Counted from the first letter of the stretch, positions 7,874 through 16,503 are shown. The stretch is DNA of 64,000 bases from Pseudomonas huaxiensis (GCF_003231275.1 NZ_QKVL01000028.1:1-64000), one strand, 5' to 3'. Translations and numbers: made by a program. Notes: generated from the letters alone by a model not told the origin.

Positions 7874-8746
7874 ATGACTGCTATTGATGATAGTTTTGAC
7901 AAGCTAACCGTGGAGCACTCCGCATCTCAGCATTTCCGCCAGCAGATCAGAGACTATGTGGACACCTGCCAAGGTACTATACTTCCAATTGAGGGAGAGC
8001 TCTTGACGGCGCGTATCTTTGAACTTTATTTTCAGCCTTCGCCTCCATTTGGGATACGTCAAAGCAAAAAATCAGAGTTTCCGGACGCCACCTCTCTACT
8101 TTTGCTGGAAAACTATGCGAAGGACCAAAATACAAAAGGCCTGCTTGCGTCGGCTGATGAAGGATGGAGCAAGTTTGCAGAGTCATCTGACTACTTATAC
8201 TGCGTCAAATCCATTGACGAACTTACCGCATTGTTTGCTGCAACTGGCGACCACGCTAAAGCGATCGAACAAAAAATTACAGACTCAATCAGTAACGACA
8301 CGTCCCCACTTAAAGACAAGCTTCACGATGCAATTATCAACCATATAGACAATTCAGAATGGGGAACTTCAGATATCACTACAGGTTCTGTGAGCAGGGT
8401 CGAAGCCGACGTCTACGATAAAACCTTAAAAAGTTATGAGATTGACTCTGCAGAAGTTTGGTCTGCGGGTGATGACAAAACAACCTGGGTGATTGAACTT
8501 AACATCAGCGTCGTAGTAGACATTCAGATAGAAGTAGAATTTTTCGCATGGGACTCAATCGATCGGGAAGAAATCTCTCTAGGGTCAGAGCTATTCCATT
8601 CTGAGAGCAATATCGAGGTTGAGGTGTTTCTCACTTGCTCCGGTGTTGAGAGTGAGTCAGAACCGGACGATTGGGAAATAGAGATCGAAATTGCGCCTGG
8701 GGATTACGAATGTGAGCCGGAAAGTTTCGAGCCAGATCTCAGCTAA
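7874..8746 (+). CDS. C-terminal part of the split PIN-domain protein
   Basis: This 290-residue frame begins at MTAIDDSFDKL without an obvious ribosome site. SKKSEFPDATSLLLLENYA (64-82) and GLLASADEGWSKFAESSDYL (89-108) match the second half of a PIN-like domain, with D71 and D95 as candidate metal ligands. Residues from about 125 onward form an acidic region rich in strand-like segments (for example IELNISVVVDIQIEVEFFAW) that I do not recognise. The region before 7874 carries the first half of the domain, so on its own this product should lack nuclease activity. PIN proteins are commonly RNases and toxins; a defence or toxin role here is inference from the island setting. Confidence 0.6.
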   Translation: MTAIDDSFDKLTVEHSASQHFRQQIRDYVDTCQGTILPIEGELLTARIFELYFQPSPPFGIRQSKKSEFPDATSLLLLENYAKDQNTKGLLASADEGWSKFAESSDYLYCVKSIDELTALFAATGDHAKAIEQKITDSISNDTSPLKDKLHDAIINHIDNSEWGTSDITTGSVSRVEADVYDKTLKSYEIDSAEVWSAGDDKTTWVIELNISVVVDIQIEVEFFAWDSIDREEISLGSELFHSESNIEVEVFLTCSGVESESEPDDWEIEIEIAPGDYECEPESFEPDLS

Positions 8747-8885
8747 CATCCCACCCGCTCGGGCCTTGGATATGAGGCTTCACGTACCAGTCTAGCGACT
8801 GGCTGTACCATATCTGGCCTTCACACCTCCGACCAAGTACCAGACATCCTGCTAACCCATTGATTTGTCTACAACGAGCGGCGTT

Positions 8886-9009
8886 CTTGTAGTCAGTATG
8901 TCCCGGGTTCAATTCAAGGTGTCGGCACAATATAAGGGTTCAGAGAAGGCTTTCAACACCTCTGGAACCCCCGAAAAACTCGCCTTTGGCGGGGTTTTCG
9001 TTTTTGGGG
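8886..9009 (+). repeat. Right, degenerate copy of tRNA-Thr 3' half plus terminator (attR-like)
   Basis: CTTGTAGTCAGTATGTCCCG... reproduces the tRNA-Thr 3' half from the anticodon loop onward, then the trailer and the terminator hairpin, with substitutions that destroy the T-arm and CCA end. The sequence left of 8886 is unrelated to the tRNA 5' half. It marks the far side of a 1.9 kb insertion. Confidence 0.75.
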
Positions 9010-9380
9010 TTCCGTCGTAGCCCGAGTGGCGCCGGTCGATCTGAGATATTCGTCTGCTCCAGTGAACTGCGTTTCACCGGGGAACGAGTTCGGTCTCACG
9101 CGCGGACAGCTTGAAGACCCTCGACGCGCCAAGCGTCAGGCGTTGCGCGGAGTGCCATTTTCCACCAGAGGAATAAGGTGGGGCAGACAGGGAGAAAATT
9201 TATGTTCCGCTTTTCGTGAGTGAGGACAATAGGTCCCTTCCCTTATCCCTCGCCCCCTTTTACTCAGCACAAACCCTCCTCCGAAATCCTTAAAACTTGC
9301 ACTAATGGCAAAAAGATGGCACACATATGCATGGAAGGCTATCCTCATCCAAATGGTTTGGATACCGAATTCTAAATTGC
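9010..9380. other. Intergenic region upstream of hamA
   Basis: The first 200 bases are GC-rich and the remainder AT-rich, giving a composition break near 9210 that may be a second insertion boundary. No gene is supported. The hamA promoter must lie here but could not be placed. Confidence 0.35.
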
Positions 9381-10328
9381 ATGGACGAAAAAATGGATTT
9401 TGAAGTTCTGATAGATAGTAGCTTCGTTGACATCAATATAGATCCAAAGCTAGTACCTATTGAAAACAAAAGGGTTCTTAGCCTAATCAATGATTTTGAG
9501 GACGGCGACTGGAGATATGCAAAATTTAGCAACTTCATATGGGACAACGTTGCGCAAACGGCGCTCTCTCATAAAGAAAGGAAAAGTCTAGAACATCAAT
9601 CACAGTCAATGCTTGTTCGGTCTGCCGAGAATTTAAGGCTAACCGACAAGGAAGAAGATATTAGTAAAGGCAGTGAACTCGCAGAAATTGTTTTATATGC
9701 AATCATGAAGCATAAATACAAAGCATTTCCGGTTGTCCCCAAAATATTCTATAAGCAAAACTCTCAAGACAATGCTAAAGGTGCGGATAGCGTTCATATA
9801 GTGCCGGAGGGAGACAATGAGTTCTCTTTATGGTTTGGAGAGGCAAAATTCTATAACAGCATTGAAGACGCTAGACTTCCAAGCATCATTACTTCTGTTG
9901 GAAACTCATTAAAGACCGACAAATTAAAAAAAGAAACTAGCATAATTACCAATCTAGCAGATATAGACGAACTAGAAATAGCAGACACACTTAAAGAAAA
10001 AATAAAATCATCTCTGGCTCACACGAACTCTATCGACACAATAAAACCAATAATCAATATACCCATATTACTTTTGCACGAATGCGAAATAACAAACACC
10101 TGCACATCGCTTAGCAGTGAATACAAAAATAACATAATAAATTTCCATACGGAACGATCAAATTCTTATTTTAAAAAACAAATCAGCAAACTAAACGGCG
10201 TTCATCTGTATGAAAAAATTAAATTCCACATCATTCTTTTTCCAGTACCAGAAAAAGAGTGCATAGTCGATACATTCGTCAATACAGCAGAGCATTACAA
10301 GACTCCACCAGGGAAGAAAAAGGGTTGA
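9381..10328 (+). CDS. hamA: Hachiman defence protein HamA (DUF1837 nuclease)
   Basis: This 315-residue protein carries the DUF1837 domain that defines HamA. The expected PD-(D/E)XK-like nuclease residues are visible: a glutamate-containing helix SKGSELAEIVLY (about 95-106), KGADSVHI with D136, and WFGEAKFY with E154 and K156. In Hachiman, HamA is held by the helicase HamB and degrades DNA when released during phage infection. The next gene starts three bases after this stop codon and encodes the partner. The start is uncertain (9327, 9381 or 9393 are all in frame and poorly served by ribosome sites); 9381 was chosen because the family begins close to DFEVLID. Codon use is AT-rich and alien to the neighbours. 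Confidence 0.85.
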   Translation: MDEKMDFEVLIDSSFVDINIDPKLVPIENKRVLSLINDFEDGDWRYAKFSNFIWDNVAQTALSHKERKSLEHQSQSMLVRSAENLRLTDKEEDISKGSELAEIVLYAIMKHKYKAFPVVPKIFYKQNSQDNAKGADSVHIVPEGDNEFSLWFGEAKFYNSIEDARLPSIITSVGNSLKTDKLKKETSIITNLADIDELEIADTLKEKIKSSLAHTNSIDTIKPIINIPILLLHECEITNTCTSLSSEYKNNIINFHTERSNSYFKKQISKLNGVHLYEKIKFHIILFPVPEKECIVDTFVNTAEHYKTPPGKKKG

Positions 10329-10331
10329 GAA

Positions 10332-12449
10332 ATGGACATTTTTGAGGAATGCAGCGAAATCAATGATCTGATTACGACCCGCAGCGACTTTGCTGCTCGA
10401 AACAAACTAATAAAGCTTCTTGATTACTTTCAAAGTGAGAATCTTGAATACACTCCCCTCCTAAATAATTTGATAAGGCAAACAGGTCTATATCCCTACC
10501 TAGACGCAAGTAAATCAATTTGGCAGGATCGCTACGCACACGAGTCTTTCAAGGTCGATATAGGGGCCTCAGAAAAAGTAACGTTGCATAGAGAACAATC
10601 TTTACTCTTAAGCAAGCTTCTGTCTGGTAAGAGCATAGCCGTCAGCGCCCCCACAAGTTTCGGAAAAAGCTTTGTAATAGACTCTTTTATATCTATAAAA
10701 AAACCCATAAACATAGCTATTATTGTTCCAACAATCGCTTTAACTGATGAAACTAGGCGCCGTCTGCAAAGAAAATTTGGTGACCATTACAAAATAATCA
10801 CTACCACTGATGAAAAGCTTGACGAAAGAAATATATTCATATTTCCCCAAGAGCGAGCAATCTCCTACGCTGATAAAATCGACACTTTGGATATGCTTGT
10901 TATTGATGAATTCTACAAAGCAAGCTCCGTTTTCGACAAAGAAAGATCGCCTGCACTTCTTAGAGCAATTCTTAAACTTGGGGAAAAATCAGTCCAGCGA
11001 TATTTCCTCGCACCCAATATAAAAAATCTTAAAGATAACGTTTTCACTAAGGGCATGGAGTTTTGCAGCCTCGACTTCAACACCGTATTTCTTGAAAAGC
11101 ATGATCTCTATAAAGATATCGCTAAAGATGAATCACGAAAGACAAAAGAACTTTTACGTATTCTCGATTCCACAACGGGGAAAACGTTGATTTATGCAGG
11201 CACATATTCAAACATCAAAAAGCTTTCTACGCTGATACTAAGCAGCCGGACAAAAGAGCCGGAAGATATCCTGACTGCTTTCAGTAAGTGGTTGGCAAAA
11301 AACTACGATCCAAACTGGACTTTAACCCATTTAGTGGTACGAGGAACTGGTATTCATAATGGCCAACTCCATAGGTCACTAAGTCAGATTCAGATAAAGC
11401 TATTTGATGAACCAAATGCCCTTAAAAATATAATTTCGACTTCATCAATAATTGAAGGTGTAAATACCTCTGCGCAGAATGTTGTTCTTTGGAGTAACTT
11501 GAGTGGAAAAGGCAGGGCCAGGATTACAGACTTCACTTATAGAAACATAATAGGTCGTGGCGGCCGTATGTTTCGCCATTTCATAGGCAAGATATATATA
11601 TTAGAGGAGCCTCCCCAAGAAACTGAGAACACGCTGGATTTACCAATCCCAGATGAGATCCTTTCTAATTTAGACGAAAGCACCGCTTACAGTGATCTCA
11701 CACCGGAGCAGGTCGCGAAAATAATCGAATACCGAGAACGAATGACTGAGCTTGTTGGGGGCGATGTCTATGCTGGAATTAAGAGTGACGCATTGATTCA
11801 AAACAGCGACTCTTTTTTGATTATGGATATTGTAAGAGATATAAAAACGAATCCTACATCTTGGAACGGATTTGGCTACCTGAACTCTAATGACCCGGAA
11901 GCCTGGACTAGATTTCTATTTAAGATAATCAGACTTCAACCTGGAGTATGGGGGACCGAGCACACGAAAGTTGTTGAGTTTGTAAAAATCCTTTCGAACA
12001 ACTGGAGCAAATCCATACCTCAACTTCTTCAAGAGCTTGATGCTGTAGATATTGGAATCGAGGACTTTTTCAAGCTAGAGCGAGTTGTCGCCTTTAAGCT
12101 ATCAGCACTATTTAGCGACGTAGCGGCAATTCAAAAGAAAATGCTTGGCGATCACGCACAAGACATTTCACAGTTCATTTCAAAATTATCTCACGCCTTC
12201 CTGCCAAAAGTTGTTTATCAACTCGAGGAATATGGCCTTCCCCGAAGCATTTCAAAATTGATCCACAAAGCCGGAATAATAGACTTTTTTGATGAGTCGC
12301 TAAATATTTACGAAGCCATTTCTATACTTAGGTCTGAAAACACCAGCGGACTCAAGAAGTTCATCGGCGAGCTAGACAATTTCGACCTGTATATCCTCGA
12401 CCATTTTTTTGAGGGAGTGGAAACTACTAAAGTACAGAAAGCCACATAG
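10332..12449 (+). CDS. hamB: Hachiman defence helicase HamB (DEAD/DExH box)
   Basis: This 705-residue superfamily 2 helicase is the sensor subunit of Hachiman. Walker A is APTSFGKS (106-113), motif II is IDEFYK (191-196), and motif VI is GRGGR (408-412) inside NIIGRGGRMFRHF. The C-terminal 290 residues are helical with no further enzyme motif. It directly follows hamA and starts with a GAG-rich ribosome region. In characterised systems HamB monitors DNA state and frees HamA. All helicase motifs look intact, so the system may be functional. It shares the low GC content of hamA and was probably acquired with it. Confidence 0.87.
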   Translation: MDIFEECSEINDLITTRSDFAARNKLIKLLDYFQSENLEYTPLLNNLIRQTGLYPYLDASKSIWQDRYAHESFKVDIGASEKVTLHREQSLLLSKLLSGKSIAVSAPTSFGKSFVIDSFISIKKPINIAIIVPTIALTDETRRRLQRKFGDHYKIITTTDEKLDERNIFIFPQERAISYADKIDTLDMLVIDEFYKASSVFDKERSPALLRAILKLGEKSVQRYFLAPNIKNLKDNVFTKGMEFCSLDFNTVFLEKHDLYKDIAKDESRKTKELLRILDSTTGKTLIYAGTYSNIKKLSTLILSSRTKEPEDILTAFSKWLAKNYDPNWTLTHLVVRGTGIHNGQLHRSLSQIQIKLFDEPNALKNIISTSSIIEGVNTSAQNVVLWSNLSGKGRARITDFTYRNIIGRGGRMFRHFIGKIYILEEPPQETENTLDLPIPDEILSNLDESTAYSDLTPEQVAKIIEYRERMTELVGGDVYAGIKSDALIQNSDSFLIMDIVRDIKTNPTSWNGFGYLNSNDPEAWTRFLFKIIRLQPGVWGTEHTKVVEFVKILSNNWSKSIPQLLQELDAVDIGIEDFFKLERVVAFKLSALFSDVAAIQKKMLGDHAQDISQFISKLSHAFLPKVVYQLEEYGLPRSISKLIHKAGIIDFFDESLNIYEAISILRSENTSGLKKFIGELDNFDLYILDHFFEGVETTKVQKAT

Positions 12450-12472
12450 ACCATATTTATGCGATCCATGAT

Positions 12473-12494
12473 CTCCACCTACCGCAAGGTGGAG
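12473..12494 (+). other. Stem-loop downstream of hamB
   Basis: CTCCACCT-ACCGCA-AGGTGGAG forms a perfect eight-base stem 24 bases past the hamB stop. It has no T-run, so its role as a terminator is uncertain. Confidence 0.5.
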
Positions 12495-12576
12495 GTCAGG
12501 CTTACTGATGAAAAACTTTTTCCCGTTATCACAGCTCAAAAATTCGCCATTTATCTCATCAATACCCCATAAACAA

Positions 12577-13050
12577 TCAGACTGAACCCTGCATAAAAAA
12601 CTCAACTGGAACTTTGAAAAATTCAGAGAAGCCTTTTATCTGCGCAACCGTCATTTTTCTCTTATTGTTCAGAATTTCTGAAACCGCGCTTTGGGTTGCT
12701 ATACCAGACAAATCTTTTTGCTTCACACCTCTATCCGAAATCAGAAAGGCCAATGCTTCCGATTGAGAGGAGTAAGGGATCAACACTGTTTCAGCTTCGT
12801 ACTCATACACCCGATCAGTAACCAACTCCGCAAGGCGCGCAGCGGCATGATGCTCACTGTCTGCGTGTGAATAAAGCTCATCAATTATCGCCATCCGCCC
12901 CTTCAAGTCTTCATCACTTTCAATGGGGTCGTGACATGTAGAAAAAAGTTGAGAAAGCGTAGCCATCTGATCGTTTAGACCATCAAGCATTGGTGAAATG
13001 TTAGCTATGAGGAAATCTAGTCCAGTGGCTTCGATCTTATCAAGTGTCAT
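12577..13050 (-). CDS. higA: HigA-type antitoxin / XRE regulator
   Basis: This 157-residue protein has the HigA architecture: an N-terminal helical part and a C-terminal helix-turn-helix (ALAFLISDRGVKQKDLSGI, then SAVSEILNNKRKMTVAQIKG). HigA proteins neutralise HigB mRNA interferases and repress their own operon. The ATG at 13050 is used because AGGTGA lies 8 bases upstream; an earlier ATG at 13089 lies inside the preceding toxin remnant. The gene just upstream on the same strand is a truncated higB, so this is probably an orphan antitoxin. It converges on hamB. Confidence 0.75.
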   Translation of the reverse strand: MTLDKIEATGLDFLIANISPMLDGLNDQMATLSQLFSTCHDPIESDEDLKGRMAIIDELYSHADSEHHAAARLAELVTDRVYEYEAETVLIPYSSQSEALAFLISDRGVKQKDLSGIATQSAVSEILNNKRKMTVAQIKGFSEFFKVPVEFFMQGSV

Positions 13051-13054
13051 TTCA

Positions 13055-13230
13055 TCACCTATATCGCACCAATACAAATAGTAGATCATCCTGACACCTA
13101 CTTAGCATCACTCTTGCATCATTGTCATATTCAGCATGCGAGAGAATTTCTTTTATATAAGCGATGCGATTTCGCGGGTTAATCCATGCAATAAGCAGAC
13201 ACTCATTTCCCTTGATATCGTATCGCCAAA
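13055..13230 (-). pseudogene. higB: 5'-truncated HigB toxin remnant
   Basis: Reading the minus strand from 13228 in frame gives WRYDIKGNECLLIAWI, then NPRNRIAYIKEILSHAEYDN and a short tail ending at TGA (13055-13057), immediately before higA. This matches the conserved second half of HigB toxins (usual form: F.I.GNKYRLI..I, then YI..I.THAEYD). The first half, about 45-50 residues, and the start codon are absent. The frame runs into chromosomal terminator sequence at 13231, with an in-frame stop just beyond. This truncation coincides with the right edge of the AT-rich island. Confidence 0.7.
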
Positions 13231-13234
13231 TGCC

Positions 13235-13264
13235 AAAAGGCCCGCCTCACGGCGAGCCTTCATC
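13235..13264 (-). terminator. Terminator of the DUF6124 gene
   Basis: Read on the minus strand, AAGGCTCGCC-GTGA-GGCGGGCCTT is followed by TTGG, 14 bases beyond the stop at 13274. It also marks where core chromosome sequence resumes after the island. Confidence 0.65.
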
Positions 13265-13273
13265 AGCGGGCTT

Positions 13274-13588
13274 CTAACTACTCACCCCCAACCGCCTCAT
13301 CTCAATCCCGTCCAACACCGCGTCCACCAGCCCTTTCGCCATTTCCGCCGAATGCATCGGCGCCAGCAGGAGCCCGTTGCTGATGGGCAGGTCTGCGTTT
13401 TCGAAGGTTTGCTGGAGGGTGTCGTAGATGCCTTGCATGAGTAGCGAGGCGTGGACCAGGGCGTCTTCTGCGTCGATATCGGCGCGGACAGTGAACAAGG
13501 GCGGGTGGCCGGCATTGCACTGCCCAAAAACGAGGGCAGCCGTTTTGCCGAGGAAGGCTTGCGGTGGATCTGGAACGATCTTCGTCAT
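13274..13588 (-). CDS. DUF6124-family small protein
   Basis: This 104-residue protein (MTKIVPDPP...) resembles a family of Pseudomonas-restricted small proteins annotated as DUF6124. The body is helical, with DIDAEDALVHASLLMQGIYDTLQQ followed by MHSAEMAKGLVDAVLDGIE. The start has a good ribosome site (AAGGAAA, nine bases before ATG). The function is unknown. It sits between the island and topoisomerase IB, transcribed away from the latter, and belongs to the core genome by composition. Confidence 0.65.
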   Translation of the reverse strand: MTKIVPDPPQAFLGKTAALVFGQCNAGHPPLFTVRADIDAEDALVHASLLMQGIYDTLQQTFENADLPISNGLLLAPMHSAEMAKGLVDAVLDGIEMRRLGVSS

Positions 13589-13964
13589 GATGAATTTCCT
13601 TTTCTGTCGATGAAGCCATCACCACCTGCGACCAAACAGATTGGTGACGACCGTACGCGGGTTGGTCGACCGGGACAAAAAGGCAAAACCCAGCAGGCAC
13701 GAATGCCTCCCGCGCACAGCCGCCATAGCACGAGCCTACGGACGCGAAGCGACCGTATTCGTGAAAGACAGCTTTTGCATTTTTGACAAGCCGGGCGACC
13801 AAACCCGATCGCTGATACGCAGCGACCGCGAAAGCCTACAGCCCATCCCCCAACGAGGCAAGGACACCCTTCCCCCGCACCGCCCTGTTGAAACACACGG
13901 AACTAAATCCCCCGCCAACCGGGCTAATCCAGTATCGACAACTGAAAATCCACAGGCCCTCGAC
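13589..13964. other. Intergenic region between DUF6124 and topoisomerase IB genes
   Basis: These 376 bases are open in several frames but none has family support. It contains ACCAAACAGATTGGT near 13632 and ACCAAACCCGATCG near 13800, a loose repeat that may be regulatory. Promoters of both divergent genes are expected here. Confidence 0.3.
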
Positions 13965-14987
13965 GTGAGCGAACTCCAAGCCCTTCCCGCCGGCCTGCAT
14001 TACGTGGACGACACCCTCCCCGGCATCCGCCGGCGCAAGCTGCGCGGTAAGTTCGCGTACTTCGACAGCCAGGGCGAGCGCATCCGTGATGCCGAGGTGG
14101 TGGCGCGTATCAACGCGCTCGCGGTGCCGCCCGCCTACACCGATGTGTGGATCTGCGCCGACCCCAACGGTCATCTGCAAGCCACCGGCCGCGATGCGCG
14201 GGGGCGCAAGCAGTACCGCTATCACCCGCGCTGGCGCGAGGTGCGCGACGCGGACAAGTACGCCAGTCTGCTGGCCTTCGGTAAGGCGCTGCCGGCGCTG
14301 CGGGAAACCTTGCAGCAACACCTCGCCCTGCCGCTGCACAGCCGGGAGAAGGTGCTGGCCACGGTGATCCTGTTGCTCGATGACACGCTGATCCGCATCG
14401 GCAACGCCCGGTACGCCGAGGAGAATCGCTCCTACGGGCTGACCACGCTGCGCAATCGGCATGTCGAGGTGAGCGGCAGCACGATCCGTTTTCACTTTCG
14501 CGGCAAGAGCGGCATCGAGCATGAGGTCAGCGTGAATGACCGGCGGCTGGCGCGGATCATCAAGCGCTGTCTGGAACTGCCCGGGCAGCAGTTGTTCCAG
14601 TACCTGGATGAAAACGGCGAGCGCCACAGCGTGACGTCCAGCGATATCAATCGCTACCTGCAGGAGCTGACCGGTGCCGAGTTCACCGCCAAGCACTATC
14701 GCACCTGGGCCGGCAGCGCTCTGGCGCTGACCCTGCTGCGCGAGCTGGAATGGCAGCCTGAAAGCACGGCGAAAAAGCATGTGGTGGCGATGGTCACGGA
14801 AGTGGCGACCGAGCTGCGCAATACTCCAGCCGTCTGCCGCAAGTGCTACATCCACCCGGCGCTGATCGCGGCCTTTCATGCCGGAGAATTGGGCAATCTG
14901 CGCCTGGCCGCCGCGCGCAAGGGGCTGCGGGATGAAGAGAGTCTGTTGATGCGCTTTCTGGAGAAGCTGTCCGCCAGCGCCGGATAA
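13965..14987 (+). CDS. DNA topoisomerase IB (poxvirus-like)
   Basis: This 340-residue protein is a bacterial type IB topoisomerase that relaxes supercoils through a transient 3'-phosphotyrosine. LHYVDDTLPGIRRRKLRGKF and AVPPAYTDVWIC, then ATGRDARGRKQYRYH form the N-terminal clamp. The catalytic part has SYGLTTLRNRH, KHYRTWAGS and the nucleophile in RKCYIHP (Y295). Length fits the family. No ATG lies near the expected N-terminus, so GTG at 13965 (SELQALPAGLHYV) is chosen; the ATG at 13641 would add 108 residues without similarity. The start is therefore moderately certain. Confidence 0.85.
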   Translation: MSELQALPAGLHYVDDTLPGIRRRKLRGKFAYFDSQGERIRDAEVVARINALAVPPAYTDVWICADPNGHLQATGRDARGRKQYRYHPRWREVRDADKYASLLAFGKALPALRETLQQHLALPLHSREKVLATVILLLDDTLIRIGNARYAEENRSYGLTTLRNRHVEVSGSTIRFHFRGKSGIEHEVSVNDRRLARIIKRCLELPGQQLFQYLDENGERHSVTSSDINRYLQELTGAEFTAKHYRTWAGSALALTLLRELEWQPESTAKKHVVAMVTEVATELRNTPAVCRKCYIHPALIAAFHAGELGNLRLAAARKGLRDEESLLMRFLEKLSASAG

Positions 14988-15017
14988 ACGCCCCTTGCGC
15001 ACAACCCCACCCGCCAA

Positions 15018-15036
15018 GATAATGCGACCGATTACC
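15018..15036 (+). promoter_or_regulatory. Candidate Fur box upstream of the sigma factor
   Basis: GATAATGCGACCGATTACC matches the 19-base Fur consensus at 13 positions by eye. It lies 22 bases before the fecI-type start, where an iron-repressed promoter is expected. Confidence 0.4.
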
Positions 15037-15058
15037 ATTAACGCTCTGGCACCTTCCC

Positions 15059-15562
15059 ATGTCGGCACTTGATCATTCGGCGCTTCATCGGCTGTACAGC
15101 GAGCACAACGGTTGGCTCAAGGGCTGGTTGCGGGTTCGGTTGGGCAACACCGCCGATGCGGCCGATCTGGCGCAGGACACCTTCATCCGGGTGATGACCG
15201 CCCGCAATGCCGGGCCGATCCGCGAGCCGCGCGGGTACCTGAGCGCCATCGCCAATTCTCTGCTGATCGACAAGTCACGCCGCCGCACCATCGAGCAGGC
15301 CTATCTGCAAGCCCTGGCGCTGCGGCCGGAGCCAGTGGAGGTGTCGCCGGAGGTACGGCTGTCGATCATCGAGATGCTGATGTCGATCGACGCGATGCTC
15401 GATGAGCTGGGCAGCCGCACCCGGGAGATTTTTCTCGCGGTGCAGCTTGAAGGGCTGACCTACGCGGCCGCCGCCGAGCGCTTCGAGGTGTCGGTGACCA
15501 CGGTGAAGAATCATCTGATCCGCGCCATGACCCGCTGCCTGTTGCTGGTCGAGCCCGCATGA
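15059..15562 (+). CDS. FecI-type ECF RNA polymerase sigma factor
   Basis: This 167-residue iron-starvation sigma factor has region 2 (DAADLAQDTFIRVMTAR, about 33-50) and region 4 (LTYAAAAERFEVSVTTVKNHL, about 132-152) and nothing else. It heads a sigma / anti-sigma / receptor module; the anti-sigma start overlaps its stop by four bases (ATGA). The known scheme is that ferric-siderophore binding to the receptor signals through the FecR-like protein to activate this sigma factor, which then transcribes the receptor gene. A candidate Fur box lies just upstream. Confidence 0.9.
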   Translation: MSALDHSALHRLYSEHNGWLKGWLRVRLGNTADAADLAQDTFIRVMTARNAGPIREPRGYLSAIANSLLIDKSRRRTIEQAYLQALALRPEPVEVSPEVRLSIIEMLMSIDAMLDELGSRTREIFLAVQLEGLTYAAAAERFEVSVTTVKNHLIRAMTRCLLLVEPA

Positions 15563-16503
15563 GCAGCACGCCAGACCTCGCGGTGCTTGAGGCCGCTGCC
15601 ACCTGGTACGTGCAGCTCAATGACGGCACCCGCGACGAGGCGCGAACCCTGGTCTGGCAGGCGTGGCTGCGGGCCAGCCCGCAGCACGCGGCGGCGTGGG
15701 CCCGGGTGGAATTGCTGCAACAGCAATGGGCGCAAGTCTCGCCGAAAGCCGCCCTCTCCGGTTTGAGCGCGGCGCAGGCTCAACGGCGGGATGTGTTGAA
15801 GGTGCTCGGCATGCTGGTCGCCGTCGGCGGCACCTGGCTGGTCAGCGAGCAGGTGCCGTATCGGGCGATGCTCGCGCAGCAACGCACGGGTTCTGGCGAG
15901 CGTCGCGCGCTGCATCTGGAAGACGGCTCGCAGTTGCACTTGAACGTGAACTCCGCGGTGGATATCCACTTTGACGGGCAGCAGCGGCGGGTGCAGTTGC
16001 TGCGCGGCGAGATCATGATCCAGACCGCCAAGGACCCGGCCCAACGACCGTTCATCGTCCACACCGAAGACGGCAGCGTGCGCGCCCTCGGCACACGCTT
16101 TTGCGTGCGGCAACTGGACGGGCGCACGCGGGTCGGCGTGCTGGAGGATGCGGTCGAGCTGCGTCCGCTCGACTATCCCGAGCGAGTGTCGCGGCTGAAC
16201 GCCGGGCAGCAGGCCAGCTTCGATTTCGCGCAGGTGAGTGCGATCACCGCGCTGCCCTCCGGCGCCAGCGCCTGGACCCAGGGCATGCTCAGCGTGAACG
16301 ACTGGCGCCTGGGCGATTTCATCGAAGAATTGGAGCGCTATCGCCCCGGCGTGCTGCGCTGTGCGGCAGCGGTTAGCGGCTTGAGCATTTCCGGCGCGTT
16401 CCGCGTCGACGACACCGATACGATCCTGGAAAACCTCGGACGAACCCTACCGGTGCAGGTCCGTTATCTGACGCGCTATTGGGTCAGCATCGAGGCGGTT
16501 TGA
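15559..16503 (+). CDS. FecR-family anti-sigma regulator
   Basis: This 314-residue protein has an N-terminal cytosolic sigma-binding part (DUF4880-like: AATWYVQLNDGTRDEARTLV), one membrane segment (VLGMLVAVGGTWLV, about 78-91), then the periplasmic FecR domain with RRALHLEDGSQLHLNVNSAV and ALGTRFCVRQLDG. The C-terminus (about 250-314) resembles the STN-like module that receives the receptor's signalling domain. It overlaps the sigma gene and precedes the receptor by 111 bases. Confidence 0.9.
   Translation: MSSTPDLAVLEAAATWYVQLNDGTRDEARTLVWQAWLRASPQHAAAWARVELLQQQWAQVSPKAALSGLSAAQAQRRDVLKVLGMLVAVGGTWLVSEQVPYRAMLAQQRTGSGERRALHLEDGSQLHLNVNSAVDIHFDGQQRRVQLLRGEIMIQTAKDPAQRPFIVHTEDGSVRALGTRFCVRQLDGRTRVGVLEDAVELRPLDYPERVSRLNAGQQASFDFAQVSAITALPSGASAWTQGMLSVNDWRLGDFIEELERYRPGVLRCAAAVSGLSISGAFRVDDTDTILENLGRTLPVQVRYLTRYWVSIEAV

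Larger units (their letters stand above)
7604..8746 (+). pseudogene. PIN-domain gene interrupted by an in-frame TAA
   Basis: Positions 7604-8746 form one reading frame of 381 codons broken only by TAA at 7865-7867. The acidic residues expected of a PIN nuclease are divided: LDTD upstream, and FPDA and SADEGW downstream. Base composition is more AT-rich than the core chromosome, consistent with transfer. Whether the stop is read through or the two pieces reassemble is unknown. Confidence 0.5.

Noticed and set aside
9026..9223. 65-residue frame just right of the tRNA remnant
   Set aside because: No family resemblance or ribosome site; it lies across a composition break.
13302..13802. Minus-strand 166-residue frame overlapping the DUF6124 gene and its upstream region
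   Set aside because: It overlaps the better-supported DUF6124 frame, is Arg/Ala-rich in the overlap, and its N-terminal part lies in probable promoter DNA.
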